Below, one piece after another: positions 52,741 to 62,323 of a DNA stretch of 64,000 nucleotides. Below the pieces are notes generated by a model that was not told the origin of the DNA, did no database searches, and saw nothing but the letters and a program-made list of their open reading frames with translations. Source of the stretch: Chitinophaga sp. MM2321 (lineage in GTDB: Bacteria > Bacteroidota > Bacteroidia > Chitinophagales > Chitinophagaceae); contig NZ_OZ035533.1 in NCBI RefSeq assembly GCF_964033635.1, positions 558,001-622,000 on the forward strand, in the 5' to 3' direction. Each line of letters begins with the position of its first letter. Positions within the stretch are counted from its first letter, which is position 1. The position numbers were made by a program, and so were the translations under genes.

Positions 52741-54911
52741 AGCATTTACTGCTGTTATTCATAGGTCAGTTTATTTATACCATTGCCTGTGGTCAGATAA
52801 GCTATTACGACGCCATAAAGCTGAAACGGGAGGATAGCATAGGAACACACACCTATGATTTTGATTCTTCGGGAAGAATTTTATTGACACAGAATAATGC
52901 CGTATTCAAAATCCTGAAATATTATGTACCGGATAGCGATACTTCCGACAAGCATTTATTAATGAACGGGTTTGAAGATAACCCTTTCATGCACTGGGCG
53001 GGGACAAAACCTCACGGAAATGTTGTTTCCTCCGGTGCGCCTTCCTTTCTTTCCTCTATTGGTGGCATAGATGTTACCAACATTGCCAATGGAATAGCCA
53101 TGCTGATGATAGACAGGGCAAAGAAGGAATTAACGGTTACTTTCTTTAACCGGTTTAAAAAGTTTGTGGAAGACAGGCAGGAATTCCGCGTACTGTTTCC
53201 GAAAACCACCGGTAACCTGAGCAACCTGCTGGCGTATAAATATCCTGAAATGCTGCCGGCTTTAAGAACCGGTTTCTTTGAAGATTTAAAGAACATCACT
53301 TTTCATCTGGACGATGTATTGGAATTGCCACGTTACAATGAACTGCTGAAAAACTTTCCGGAAATGCGTATGGCCATCAGATCAGTAAGGCTGATACATG
53401 GTATTGAATCCGGTGATATGCATCCCGCCGATGTTTTAACGCAATACGCCGCCTTTGATGAATGGACCGACTCGCTCACAAATTATAAATTTCAAAACTT
53501 CGGAAGCACGATAAAACTGGCAGCTATTTTTTCCAACAGTTTAAGAGATTCTTCCAGCTTATCAAAAGATCCGGATAGAAAAAAAGACAGCGCCAAAGCC
53601 TGGATCAGCTTTAAAAACATGCAGGAGCTTGTAAAGGATAAAGTGGCGTTCAGAATATATTTAGGGCTTATCTATCAATTGGCAAAGAAAGAAAATATAC
53701 ATTGGCAGGATGATAAAATAACCCATTCCTTTACCAGTATTATGGATCAGCAGAAAGATAATGTTTTCCTGTTTGAAAATAAGGTGACCGAATTTATTAC
53801 ACTGGCAGAAAAAGCGGATAAAATAATAGATACATTAAAACAGAAAAATAAAAATAAAATCGAACTGACCAAAGACGATTATTACAGTTATATAAATGCT
53901 TCGCTGGATATTATTGAATACGGATTCTCTATTTCAGATGTATTTGTTACCAGTGATAAACGTGTTATCAGTGACTATGCCAACATCGCTTATAAATCAA
54001 ATGATCTGTACCGGCACATCTACAAAGAAGAATATACGCAGGCGGTTTCCAATGCAATGGACATCCTGGGCGGCGTTGTGGAGTTAATCAACAGTAACAA
54101 GGAAAACCTGGCGGATAGTATTAAAAGAAGATACAGTATTACAACACTCGATACCGCTAAAATAAATGCAGTATTCCGTAGCGGGCGGTCATTATCAAAA
54201 GTTGACACGGTGCTGCTCAACAAGAGCATTGCCTTAATCACTTCTTCCGGCCAACTCCGCAGGCTGAATGACTTCATTGTTAAAACAACCCGGTACGGTT
54301 TATTTATGGCCAATATTGTAGACGCAAAGAAACCGGAAGAGGTACAGGCCGTGCTGGAAAATGTAATCTTACCTGTTGGTAGTTCTTCTATCAAAAAGAA
54401 TACGCAATTTAATATTTCTGTGCAGTCTTATTTAGGTGCGTATATGCGTGTAGGTAGTGAATCTTCTACTTTAAATACCTCCTGGACCAATAAGTTCGGC
54501 ATCTCTGCACCAGTGGGTATTGCTGTCAGTCATGGGTTCTCTAAATACGGATCTGTAAGTTTATTCCTGCCTTTATTTGATATCGGTGCTATCGTGGATT
54601 ACCAGCTGAAAAAAGATTCTACCGTTGGCGTCAATGGCCAGGACAGCAGTATTATTAAGAAGGATTACCAGATAAAACTGGGGCAAATAATTTCTCCTGG
54701 TGTATACCTGGTATATGGATTTTTGGGCAACATACCCTTGTCAATCGGCATTGGTGGTCAGTATGGTCCGGGGTTAGGGAAGATTGACACAAAGGGTACT
54801 GTTATCAATAATCCCAGCTGGCGCTGGAATATGTTTTTAAGCGTGGATATCCCATTCTTCAACCTGTTTAATTCCAATAAAAAATATCAGCTTCAAAAAA
54901 AATTAGATTAA
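52737..54911 (+). CDS. Exported protein with barrel-like C-terminus, unknown family
   Basis: A 724-aa protein with a signal peptide (MKHLLLLFIGQFIYTIACGQ). The first 560 residues are mainly helical and of no known family. The last 160 residues consist of alternating hydrophobic/polar strands of membrane-barrel type (NISVQSYLGAYMRVGS, FGISAPVGIAVSHG, YGSVSLFLPLFDIGAIVDY, IKLGQIISPGVYLVYGF, LSIGIGGQYGPGLG, WRWNMFLSVDIPFF), so an outer-membrane location is likely. It overlaps the protease stop by four bases and precedes the hydrolase by 50 nt. Finding an outer-membrane candidate in an operon of cytoplasmic hydrolases is odd and may indicate envelope attachment, secretion or a pore-like partner. 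Confidence 0.8.
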   Translation: MKHLLLLFIGQFIYTIACGQISYYDAIKLKREDSIGTHTYDFDSSGRILLTQNNAVFKILKYYVPDSDTSDKHLLMNGFEDNPFMHWAGTKPHGNVVSSGAPSFLSSIGGIDVTNIANGIAMLMIDRAKKELTVTFFNRFKKFVEDRQEFRVLFPKTTGNLSNLLAYKYPEMLPALRTGFFEDLKNITFHLDDVLELPRYNELLKNFPEMRMAIRSVRLIHGIESGDMHPADVLTQYAAFDEWTDSLTNYKFQNFGSTIKLAAIFSNSLRDSSSLSKDPDRKKDSAKAWISFKNMQELVKDKVAFRIYLGLIYQLAKKENIHWQDDKITHSFTSIMDQQKDNVFLFENKVTEFITLAEKADKIIDTLKQKNKNKIELTKDDYYSYINASLDIIEYGFSISDVFVTSDKRVISDYANIAYKSNDLYRHIYKEEYTQAVSNAMDILGGVVELINSNKENLADSIKRRYSITTLDTAKINAVFRSGRSLSKVDTVLLNKSIALITSSGQLRRLNDFIVKTTRYGLFMANIVDAKKPEEVQAVLENVILPVGSSSIKKNTQFNISVQSYLGAYMRVGSESSTLNTSWTNKFGISAPVGIAVSHGFSKYGSVSLFLPLFDIGAIVDYQLKKDSTVGVNGQDSSIIKKDYQIKLGQIISPGVYLVYGFLGNIPLSIGIGGQYGPGLGKIDTKGTVINNPSWRWNMFLSVDIPFFNLFNSNKKYQLQKKLD

Positions 54912-54961
54912 CGCATCATTCTTTATAACTGCATATTTAATCAGGCAATAAATCTTTGTAT

Positions 54962-56473
54962 ATGCCCCCGATCATTCAACTCGATAAACTGTATTACATC
55001 AATGTTGGAGAGCATGGTACTTTCCAGCCTTCAGGAGAAGCTGCCTACGATTCCACTTATGAGCATATCGATGACATCTTTAAATACCTGGAAGCGCAGG
55101 ATCAGAAAAAGCTCGTCCTTTATTTTCATGGGGGCCTGGTCGGAGAAGATAGTGGTATGGATACCGCACAGCGGATCACAAAATATGTGAAGGACAATAC
55201 CACTTCGCACCCGGTTTGTTTTGTATGGGAAACCGGGCTGCTGGAAACGGTACGCCAGAATTTTGATGTAATTGGCGACTCTCCTTTTTTCAAAAAGTTG
55301 TTGATTAAAGTAGTAAAAATTGCCGGTAAAATGCTGGGTATTGAGGTGGCTGATTTCATAGGTGCTTCCAAAGGTGTTGGAAATCTGACGGAAGAAGAAA
55401 TAAATGCGGAACTATCCAAAGAGGAACCTTTCAAAGATTACAAGGTTGATCCGGGAAAGAAGTCTGTCAACCTGGTGGCTGTTGAAAATATGCAGGATGA
55501 AGAGGTCATTAAACTGGCCATCGCATCTGAAGTAGAAGCGGAAGTAGAAGAAGAGGTTTACAGTGATGTGGCGTTTCAGAACCTGGCCTTGCAACCCAAG
55601 CCACCGGAAGAAGAAAGGCTCATGAAAGGAGAGCATCCTGCCATTGAAGATGCGACCGGTAAGAAAGGGATTATATTGCCTGCCAGGCTGATAATATCTG
55701 CCACAAAAATTACGATTGCCGTTATAAGAAGACATGTCACAAAAAGAAATCATGGTTTTTATCCTACAATCATTGAAGAAATATTAAGGGAGTTTTATGT
55801 AGCCGATATCGGTACCTGGGCCTGGGGAAGAATGCGTGATAAGGCCAGGGATATGTGGAATGAAGATGATTTTTCAGGAGATCCTTTGGATTGGCATGCC
55901 GGCACCTACCTGTTGAAAAAAATCGTTGAATATAAAAAGGATCATCCCGATCTTATCATTGATCTTGTAGGACATTCAGCTGGTTCTATTGCCATCTGCG
56001 AATTAATAAAAGCTGTTAATGAAAGAAACATTGACCTTGCATTCAGGAATATCCTTTTCATGGCGCCGGCTTGCAGGTGTGAGTTGTTTGCTGAAACAAT
56101 ATTAAAAGGCCCTGCGAGATTTAAAAATTTCAGGTGCTTCACCATGTCTGATGTGTATGAAATAAAAGATCATCTCGTTCCGGTACTCTATCCGCGTTCA
56201 TTATTATATTTAATCTCCGGTATTCTCGAAGAGCGGCAGAACGATGCTTTTATCCTGGGATTACAAAGACATATTACAGGTGGTAAACCTTATGATAAGG
56301 AACCAGTGCTGCAGTCAATCATGAACTTTATAAAAGGAGATGGAAGAATCTCTTATTCCGTTACCGGCGATGACTCCACCGACGGATTCCGTTCTACCGC
56401 GTTGCATCACGGCGATTTTGATAATGATAAGGAAGCAACCCTCGATAGTTTAATGTATCTCATAAAACAATAG
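54962..56473 (+). CDS. Alpha/beta-hydrolase (GHSAG serine hydrolase) with acidic insert
   Basis: A cytoplasmic 503-aa protein. The oxyanion-type loop LYFHGGL is at residues 53-59 and the nucleophile elbow is DLVGHSAGSIAI with S339, an unusually long way downstream because of an inserted segment (about 130-270) that is acidic and low in complexity in part (EVEAEVEEEVYSDV). A candidate acid and histidine follow toward the C-terminus (TALHHGDFDND). Lipase-, esterase- or peptidase-type activity is possible; the substrate is unknown. The frame opens at TTG 54956, but ATG 54962, two codons later, is the more likely start. It is 4 nt upstream of the caspase-like gene. Confidence 0.85.
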   Translation: MPPIIQLDKLYYINVGEHGTFQPSGEAAYDSTYEHIDDIFKYLEAQDQKKLVLYFHGGLVGEDSGMDTAQRITKYVKDNTTSHPVCFVWETGLLETVRQNFDVIGDSPFFKKLLIKVVKIAGKMLGIEVADFIGASKGVGNLTEEEINAELSKEEPFKDYKVDPGKKSVNLVAVENMQDEEVIKLAIASEVEAEVEEEVYSDVAFQNLALQPKPPEEERLMKGEHPAIEDATGKKGIILPARLIISATKITIAVIRRHVTKRNHGFYPTIIEEILREFYVADIGTWAWGRMRDKARDMWNEDDFSGDPLDWHAGTYLLKKIVEYKKDHPDLIIDLVGHSAGSIAICELIKAVNERNIDLAFRNILFMAPACRCELFAETILKGPARFKNFRCFTMSDVYEIKDHLVPVLYPRSLLYLISGILEERQNDAFILGLQRHITGGKPYDKEPVLQSIMNFIKGDGRISYSVTGDDSTDGFRSTALHHGDFDNDKEATLDSLMYLIKQ

Positions 56474-56477
56474 CTAT

Positions 56478-57506
56478 ATGGCAAAAAATGACAAGGATTT
56501 TGCTGTGGTAGTTGGTGTAAGTCATTACGAAGGATTGAAACCTTTGAAAGGCCCTGATACGGATGCAGCGGCTTTCAGAGACTGGCTTTTGTCTGAAGAA
56601 GGCGGAAATATCCCCGAAGAAAATTGCAAGTTTTTAGTATCGAAGGAAACGCCTTTGATACCGTTGCAGGATGATATTGACAGACGTTTTGGAGAGATAT
56701 TAAAAGCACTGCGGGATGCTACCGGTACGGGTAGAAGACTTTATTTTTATTTTTCAGGACATGGCTTGGGCATCACCTGGGATGAAACGGCACTGGCACT
56801 TCCACCCTGGTCGGATATCATGAGAAACTACGCGCTTTCTTCTACCAGTTATCTGAATACCCTGATAGAATGTGGCTTTTTTGAAGAAGTGTTTTTTTTC
56901 CTGGATTGTTGCAGAAACAGGATTCCCGGAACAACCGGCGCCAAACCATTATTTGGAAACGTAAAGCCGGCGCAGGGTACCGCCTATTGTGATAGCCTCG
57001 TTTGTTATTCTACTGAATTTGACAATGCAGCTTATGAAGCAGAGATGGTCACCAGCAAAGACGGTGTGCTGGATAATAACCTCGTCAGGGGCCTGTTTAC
57101 CGTTGCGCTTATAAGTGGCCTGAAAGGCGCTGCCGCCAGGAATGGACAGGTAACCATCATGAGCCTGATGGAGTATCTGCAGAGCTATCTGCCCGAACTG
57201 GCAAAACAACAACAAAAGAAACAGGTTCCCCGCTTCATTAATAATTCCAGGGTACCTGATAAACCGATTACAGGAAAATTGACGTTAACAGATATTGATG
57301 TTACCATTAGCTTTTCCCGGCCTGCACAAATGGTTGTATTGGAAGACCCTAATTTAAATATACTCTGGACCGGAAGTACGGATGCTGGTCCGCAGGCTTT
57401 CAAACTTAAAAGAGGGAACTACTGCATGCGGTATGAGCATAATGACGCTGATATGAAAACGATCAGGATTGATGGAACACAAAATCCTTTTAATTATGAG
57501 TTCTGA
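56478..57506 (+). CDS. Caspase-like (peptidase C14) cysteine protease
   Basis: A 342-aa protein with a p20-type caspase fold at the N-terminus: opening strand DFAVVVGVSHY, then PDTDAAAFRDWLL, the catalytic His in YFYFSGHGLG (H95) and the catalytic Cys in FFFLDCCRN (C145; C144 adjacent). A further segment LVCYSTEFDNAAYE resembles the substrate-pocket strand. From about residue 255 the C-terminus is a beta-sandwich-like module (ITGKLTLTDIDVTISF, MVVLEDPNLNILWTG). No signal peptide. Bacterial caspase-like proteins are often effectors in cell-death or defence operons. It is tightly flanked by the hydrolase (4 nt) and overlaps the last operon gene by 11 nt. Confidence 0.92.
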   Translation: MAKNDKDFAVVVGVSHYEGLKPLKGPDTDAAAFRDWLLSEEGGNIPEENCKFLVSKETPLIPLQDDIDRRFGEILKALRDATGTGRRLYFYFSGHGLGITWDETALALPPWSDIMRNYALSSTSYLNTLIECGFFEEVFFFLDCCRNRIPGTTGAKPLFGNVKPAQGTAYCDSLVCYSTEFDNAAYEAEMVTSKDGVLDNNLVRGLFTVALISGLKGAAARNGQVTIMSLMEYLQSYLPELAKQQQKKQVPRFINNSRVPDKPITGKLTLTDIDVTISFSRPAQMVVLEDPNLNILWTGSTDAGPQAFKLKRGNYCMRYEHNDADMKTIRIDGTQNPFNYEF

Positions 57507-59013
57507 CAATATTTCCAATTATGTCTTCTCTTTTGAAGCGGATGGCCCTCTATCACAATTCGTTAAATTGAAATTATTTAATGGATTTGATGACCTGGTA
57601 GCTGAGGCATATGGGAAGATAACAGTAAATATCCCGAAGGGACTTTACAAACTCAATATTGAGTTTAATGAACAGATTATACAACGCACCTATCGTGTTG
57701 ATAAAGATATAACGGATAGCTGGCTGGCTGCCGGTACCTATTCATCTATACCTGACCAGCAGCTGCTGTCTTCGCATGAATACTATTCTTATACAGCTGA
57801 GATGTGGAGTAAAAAATCTACAGTTGGTATTACGGAGGAGGTACGGAATTCTTCGCTGTTTGTTTTTTTACGCTATCCGAATAAAGAAGTAAAAGATAAA
57901 CAGGTTGAAGCGGCTACTTCGATGGGGGAATATTTTTCATTGCTGGATAGCACGAGAAAAGAAATATACACGTTTGATGATCACTTCATCGAGGAAGACC
58001 ATGAAGTTGGCTGGCTGGCATTTAATGCGCCGTTGAGCAAAGGAGTTTATTTCCTGGTGTACAATGGTCCCCTGAAAAGAGAAATGCCGCTGTATGTTTT
58101 TGAGCAATGGCAAACCCAGGTGTTTATCACTTTCAACCTGACACCGGTCTTTAAGAGTACAAGGATACTGCTTTCACGCCCATGGAATGGATACCAGGTG
58201 CTGGAGCGGGATAACCTCGAACTGGATGCCATGGTTCAGAAAATGCATAATGGTATTTACTATGTTCCGCAGAATTTAATTGACAGGGTAGCAGATGTAA
58301 AATGGGAGAATCCCATGTTAGGCATCATTGTCTGCTATGCTTACCTGCTGAGTGACCGTAAAGATAATGATGTACTTTTTGATATCATTGTTGATAATAT
58401 CCAGCATAGAATTTTGAATGATACCAACGCCCCTGATATACTGGCGCTTAATTTATTGGCTGCTATTCATAAGAAACAGGTCATTCCTGATAGTCCGCTG
58501 GCCTATCCCTGCATGCTCCTGGCGGGTATGAAGGCTTATATGGAGCAATCTTTTAAACAGCCGCACTTAATAGCGCCGGGTAGCATTGTAGAACAATCGC
58601 TATCTAAAATGATGTTTGATTGTGTGTGGACAACATACGAGCCGCTTGCTGTTACAAAGGGAATAGGTGATCCTGTTCCACCTCCGATGCCTGCTATGGA
58701 AGAGCAAATAATAAAAGCTGCGGCGCCTCCTCCTCCTGTGAAAAGTCCGGATATGGCTACCAACTGGATCACCGCCAGTCTCTTTAATAAACTGATAACA
58801 GAAGAACCTATCGTGGGCGGAATTAATAGTATTGCCGAGCAATACCGTATTACGCCGAATATTGTTAAAGAGAATCTTGCGCAGATCAGTGCTTCTCCGG
58901 GCGCCTTAATGGATATGATAACAAAACTGGCTGGTAATGATACCATACAGATCAATAAAACAACAAAGATGGTTACGGAGAATATTAATAAGCTGATGAA
59001 GGGAGGGGAATAA
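57496..59013 (+). CDS. Unknown terminal protein of the caspase operon, beta-rich front and helical tail
   Basis: A 505-aa protein of no recognised family. The first 230 residues are beta-rich (NYVFSFEADG, VNIPKGLYKLNIEF, WLAFNAPLSKGVYFLVYNG), with a short PEGA-like flavour reminiscent of the C-terminal module of the caspase-like neighbour. Residues 230-400 are mostly helical. A proline-rich linker (PVPPPMPAMEE, AAPPPPVKSP) then leads to a C-terminal domain of helices containing GGINSIAEQYRITPNIVKENLAQI, which has a helix-turn-helix or death-fold-like length. No catalytic motif is seen. I choose ATG 57496, which overlaps the caspase stop by 11 nt, over an upstream ATG at 57469. It may be the sensor, adaptor or substrate of the proteases. 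Confidence 0.82.
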   Translation: MSSDNISNYVFSFEADGPLSQFVKLKLFNGFDDLVAEAYGKITVNIPKGLYKLNIEFNEQIIQRTYRVDKDITDSWLAAGTYSSIPDQQLLSSHEYYSYTAEMWSKKSTVGITEEVRNSSLFVFLRYPNKEVKDKQVEAATSMGEYFSLLDSTRKEIYTFDDHFIEEDHEVGWLAFNAPLSKGVYFLVYNGPLKREMPLYVFEQWQTQVFITFNLTPVFKSTRILLSRPWNGYQVLERDNLELDAMVQKMHNGIYYVPQNLIDRVADVKWENPMLGIIVCYAYLLSDRKDNDVLFDIIVDNIQHRILNDTNAPDILALNLLAAIHKKQVIPDSPLAYPCMLLAGMKAYMEQSFKQPHLIAPGSIVEQSLSKMMFDCVWTTYEPLAVTKGIGDPVPPPMPAMEEQIIKAAAPPPPVKSPDMATNWITASLFNKLITEEPIVGGINSIAEQYRITPNIVKENLAQISASPGALMDMITKLAGNDTIQINKTTKMVTENINKLMKGGE

Positions 59014-59188
59014 AAGCAAGCGGTAAAAATGACAAATAATGAACGGATTTGTGACAAAAAGAAAACTTATATTAGTAATCAGGCTTGTTTTATAAGTATA
59101 AACATGATTTTTTTTCTAAAACGTATTATTTTCTGTTGTGCAGAATTCTGAGTGTGTATTGATTTTGCAAGTTTGTAAATCCGGCGAA

Positions 59189-62100
59189 GTGAAGTTTTAT
59201 TTTTGCATATTGTTATTGTTGGCTGGGCAGGGATTATATGCCCAATCTTATTATTTCAGGCATTATGAAGTGGAGAACGGTCTTTCACATAATACAGTTT
59301 CGTGTAGTGTGCAGGACAAGGAAGGTTTTATGTGGTTTGGTACCAGGGATGGTCTCAACAGATTTGATGGACATCAATTTAAAACATGGGCTATTGAAAG
59401 CGAAAACCCCAATAGACTGTCCATAAGTTATATTACTGCGTTGGCGCTTGATAGTAGCGGCGTTTTGTGGGTTGGCACACAGAAGGGAATCTATCGGTTT
59501 GATAAGCAAAAAGAACGCCTGGTTCCTGTTATTGATACACTCAAAAGTTTCATGTTGATGGTCGACAGGTATAATCAGCTCTGGATTATATCCAATAACA
59601 TAGCATATATTTATGAGATAGGGAGTAATAAGATAAGGAGACTTAGTAATGAAGCATATTTTGATCCGATCTGCTTTTGCCAATCAGCAGATGGTACTGT
59701 ATGGATCGGAACACGTAGCGGTTATTTATGCCGGTTCAATAATAACACCGGTAAGATTGAAAAATACAACCTGTTTAGTCATTCATCTCCTACAGAATTT
59801 AAATCCGTCCTGAAAATTGCTGCTGATCAAAATGGTTTCATCTATATTGGTACACTCGCGCAGGGTATCAAAAAATTCAGTACCGCGACTTTAACCTATA
59901 CCGATATACTCGACCATCATTCCGATGGAAGCACCATTTTTGTACTCGATATTTTGCAGGTAAACGAACAGGAAATCTGGTTTGGAACGGAGGGGGGGAT
60001 TTTGGTGCTTAATAATCAAACCGGGGAATTTCATAGTATCCGGAGAAGATACCTGGACCCTTATTCGATTTCTGATAATGCTATATATACGATCTGCAAA
60101 GACAGGGAAGGAGGCATCTGGGTGGGAACATACTTTGGTGGCATTAATTATTTACCCAACAGATACCCTACGTTCGAGAAATTTTTCCCCGATAATTCAG
60201 CGCATTCCATTGGTGGTAATGCTGTGCGTGAAATTTGCCAGGATAGCACGGGAAATTTATGGATAGCAACAGAAGACGCAGGCATCACCAGGCTCAATCC
60301 CAAGACCAGGGAGGTTAAACATTTTATGCCTGGAAGCAGTCCAGGCAGTATTGCTCATTCAAACATTCATGGCTTATTGGTCGTAAAAAACGACTTATGG
60401 ATAGGAACACACCTTTATGGACTGGACATCATGGATATACGCACCGGAAAGGTAAAAAGGCATTATAATGCCGGTACCGGTAAAGGAGACCTGAAGAGCG
60501 GTTTTATCCTGACTTTCCTGCAAACAAGAAGCGGTGATATTTATATTGGTAACCAGGTTGCCTTATATAAGTACAATCCTTCGGAAGACAATTTTATGAA
60601 AGTGGCCACTGATTGGCCAGAGGTTGCCATAACCAGTCTGATGGAAGATAAAATGGGCATTATATGGGTGGGTACCAATAACGGGCTGTATTTTTTTAAT
60701 CCCTTATCTAATACGGGAACGCGTTATGAGAATAAGCTGGATAGTGGTATTATGAGTATGTTAGTTTCAGCCATTTATCAGGATAGCTACGATTATATAT
60801 GGGTGGCCACTGAGGGAAACGGGATTTGGCGATTTGATCATGACGGAAAAAACTTCAGAAGATATACAACTGCAGATGGCCTGCCGGGTAATACCTGTTT
60901 TAAAGTACTGGAAGACAATTATAGAACTTTGTGGATTACCACAACAAAAGGGCTGGTAAACATGTCCGTTAAGGATGGGGTGATCGCTATTTATAAGAAA
61001 GCAGACGGATTGTTGAGTGACCAGTTTAACTATAATTCAGGATACAAAGACCGGGAAGGCAATCTATATTTTGGCAGCATAAGGGGAATGATAGCATTTA
61101 AACCTTCGCTATCTCCACAAAGCCGGTTTGTTCCGCGAATATATATTACCGGGTTTCAGGTGAAAAATAATGAGGTGGAAATCAGCCCGAATGGTATCCT
61201 GCATAAATCTATACTCTTTACAGATGAAATTGTATTGCCGTATAATAAGTCCACTTTTAGCATCGACTTTGCAGCCGCAAGTTTTGCATCACCGGAAAGA
61301 ATCCTGTATAGTTACAGGATGGATGGTATTGATAATGACTGGAACAGGCTTAAATCCAACCAGAAAGTTTATTTCACTGATCTGAAACCAGGGAAGTACA
61401 CGTTCAGGGTCAAAGCTGCTGGTCCTGATTTTCAAAGGGTAGCGGAAAAGGAACTCGGTATCAGGATACTTCCTCCCATATGGAGCACTATATGGGCCTA
61501 CCTGTTATACTTTCTGATTTTTGCGGGGCTGACATATTACCTGTTGCGTAGTTACCGTCATATACAACATGCAAAAAAGGAAAAGGAGATCATCGATGCG
61601 AAAATGGAATTCTTCACTAATATTGCCCATGAAATAAAAACACCTCTTACCCTGATCAAAGGCCCCGTTGATAACCTGCGGGAAATTGCGCATGATACGC
61701 CGGAAATAGAAGAAGATCTGGCTATGATGGAGCGGAATACCGACCGGCTTATTAATCTCGTTAGCCAGATTCTTGACTTCAGACAAACAGAAGTAAAGGG
61801 ATTCAGACTCAGCTTTGAGAGAGTGAATATAAACCTGCTGCTGGAAGAAGCATTTGATACATTCAATTTTGTTGCAAAGAAAAGGAAACTTTTATATGAA
61901 GTGAAATTGCCACACATAGCAGTTGTTTCTCTGGCTGATGGGGAAGCGTTGTATAAAATTTTCACTAACCTGATTAGCAATGCCGTGAAATATGCTTCCA
62001 CGACTGTAAATATAAGGTTAATAGAACCTGTAACAGATACCGATAACATAACGTTGGAAGTATCAAATGATGGTGCGCTTATTGCCATGGAGATGAAAGA

Positions 62101-62305
62101 AAAGATATTTGAACCTTTTTTCCGTATCAAAGAAACGGCGGGGAAGAAAGGAACAGGTATAGGGCTTACTTTGGCGAGGTCGTTGGCCGAGCTGCACGGA
62201 GGTTCGCTTTACTTGCAACGAAACGAAGAGAATATGAATACATTTATTCTCACGATCCCTTATAAATCCCCAAGGACTAAGCCTGATTTATATGTATCTG
62301 AGTAA
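59189..62305 (+). CDS. Propeller-type sensor histidine kinase (two-component regulator)
   Basis: A 1038-aa membrane histidine kinase. A signal peptide (to LYAQ) is followed by two sets of propeller blades (VENGLSHNTVSCSVQDKEGFMWFGT, quoted in part; then repeated G-x-IWVGT/LWIAT units), a Y_Y_Y domain near 690-760, a span near 768-788 and a kinase core: H-box FFTNIAHEIKTPL (H814) and ATP-binding GKKGTGIGLTLARSLAELHG. It lacks the receiver and AraC domains that usually complete such proteins in Bacteroidota; those are in the next gene, 18 nt downstream. I place the start at GTG 59189, at the signal peptide; GTG 59138 is in frame but adds a non-signal extension. The ligand is unknown. Confidence 0.9.
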   Translation: MKFYFCILLLLAGQGLYAQSYYFRHYEVENGLSHNTVSCSVQDKEGFMWFGTRDGLNRFDGHQFKTWAIESENPNRLSISYITALALDSSGVLWVGTQKGIYRFDKQKERLVPVIDTLKSFMLMVDRYNQLWIISNNIAYIYEIGSNKIRRLSNEAYFDPICFCQSADGTVWIGTRSGYLCRFNNNTGKIEKYNLFSHSSPTEFKSVLKIAADQNGFIYIGTLAQGIKKFSTATLTYTDILDHHSDGSTIFVLDILQVNEQEIWFGTEGGILVLNNQTGEFHSIRRRYLDPYSISDNAIYTICKDREGGIWVGTYFGGINYLPNRYPTFEKFFPDNSAHSIGGNAVREICQDSTGNLWIATEDAGITRLNPKTREVKHFMPGSSPGSIAHSNIHGLLVVKNDLWIGTHLYGLDIMDIRTGKVKRHYNAGTGKGDLKSGFILTFLQTRSGDIYIGNQVALYKYNPSEDNFMKVATDWPEVAITSLMEDKMGIIWVGTNNGLYFFNPLSNTGTRYENKLDSGIMSMLVSAIYQDSYDYIWVATEGNGIWRFDHDGKNFRRYTTADGLPGNTCFKVLEDNYRTLWITTTKGLVNMSVKDGVIAIYKKADGLLSDQFNYNSGYKDREGNLYFGSIRGMIAFKPSLSPQSRFVPRIYITGFQVKNNEVEISPNGILHKSILFTDEIVLPYNKSTFSIDFAAASFASPERILYSYRMDGIDNDWNRLKSNQKVYFTDLKPGKYTFRVKAAGPDFQRVAEKELGIRILPPIWSTIWAYLLYFLIFAGLTYYLLRSYRHIQHAKKEKEIIDAKMEFFTNIAHEIKTPLTLIKGPVDNLREIAHDTPEIEEDLAMMERNTDRLINLVSQILDFRQTEVKGFRLSFERVNINLLLEEAFDTFNFVAKKRKLLYEVKLPHIAVVSLADGEALYKIFTNLISNAVKYASTTVNIRLIEPVTDTDNITLEVSNDGALIAMEMKEKIFEPFFRIKETAGKKGTGIGLTLARSLAELHGGSLYLQRNEENMNTFILTIPYKSPRTKPDLYVSE

Positions 62306-62323
62306 ACTTCTAAACAAGAAATA

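Noticed and set aside
50282..59013. Bacterial gasdermin or Craspase (type III-E CRISPR) system
   Set aside because: No small gasdermin-like gene next to the protease, no TPR-CHAT protein and no Cas7-11 or repeat array were found.
59138..59188. GTG 59138 as the start of the propeller kinase
   Set aside because: It adds 17 mostly polar residues in front of an otherwise perfect signal peptide that begins at GTG 59189.
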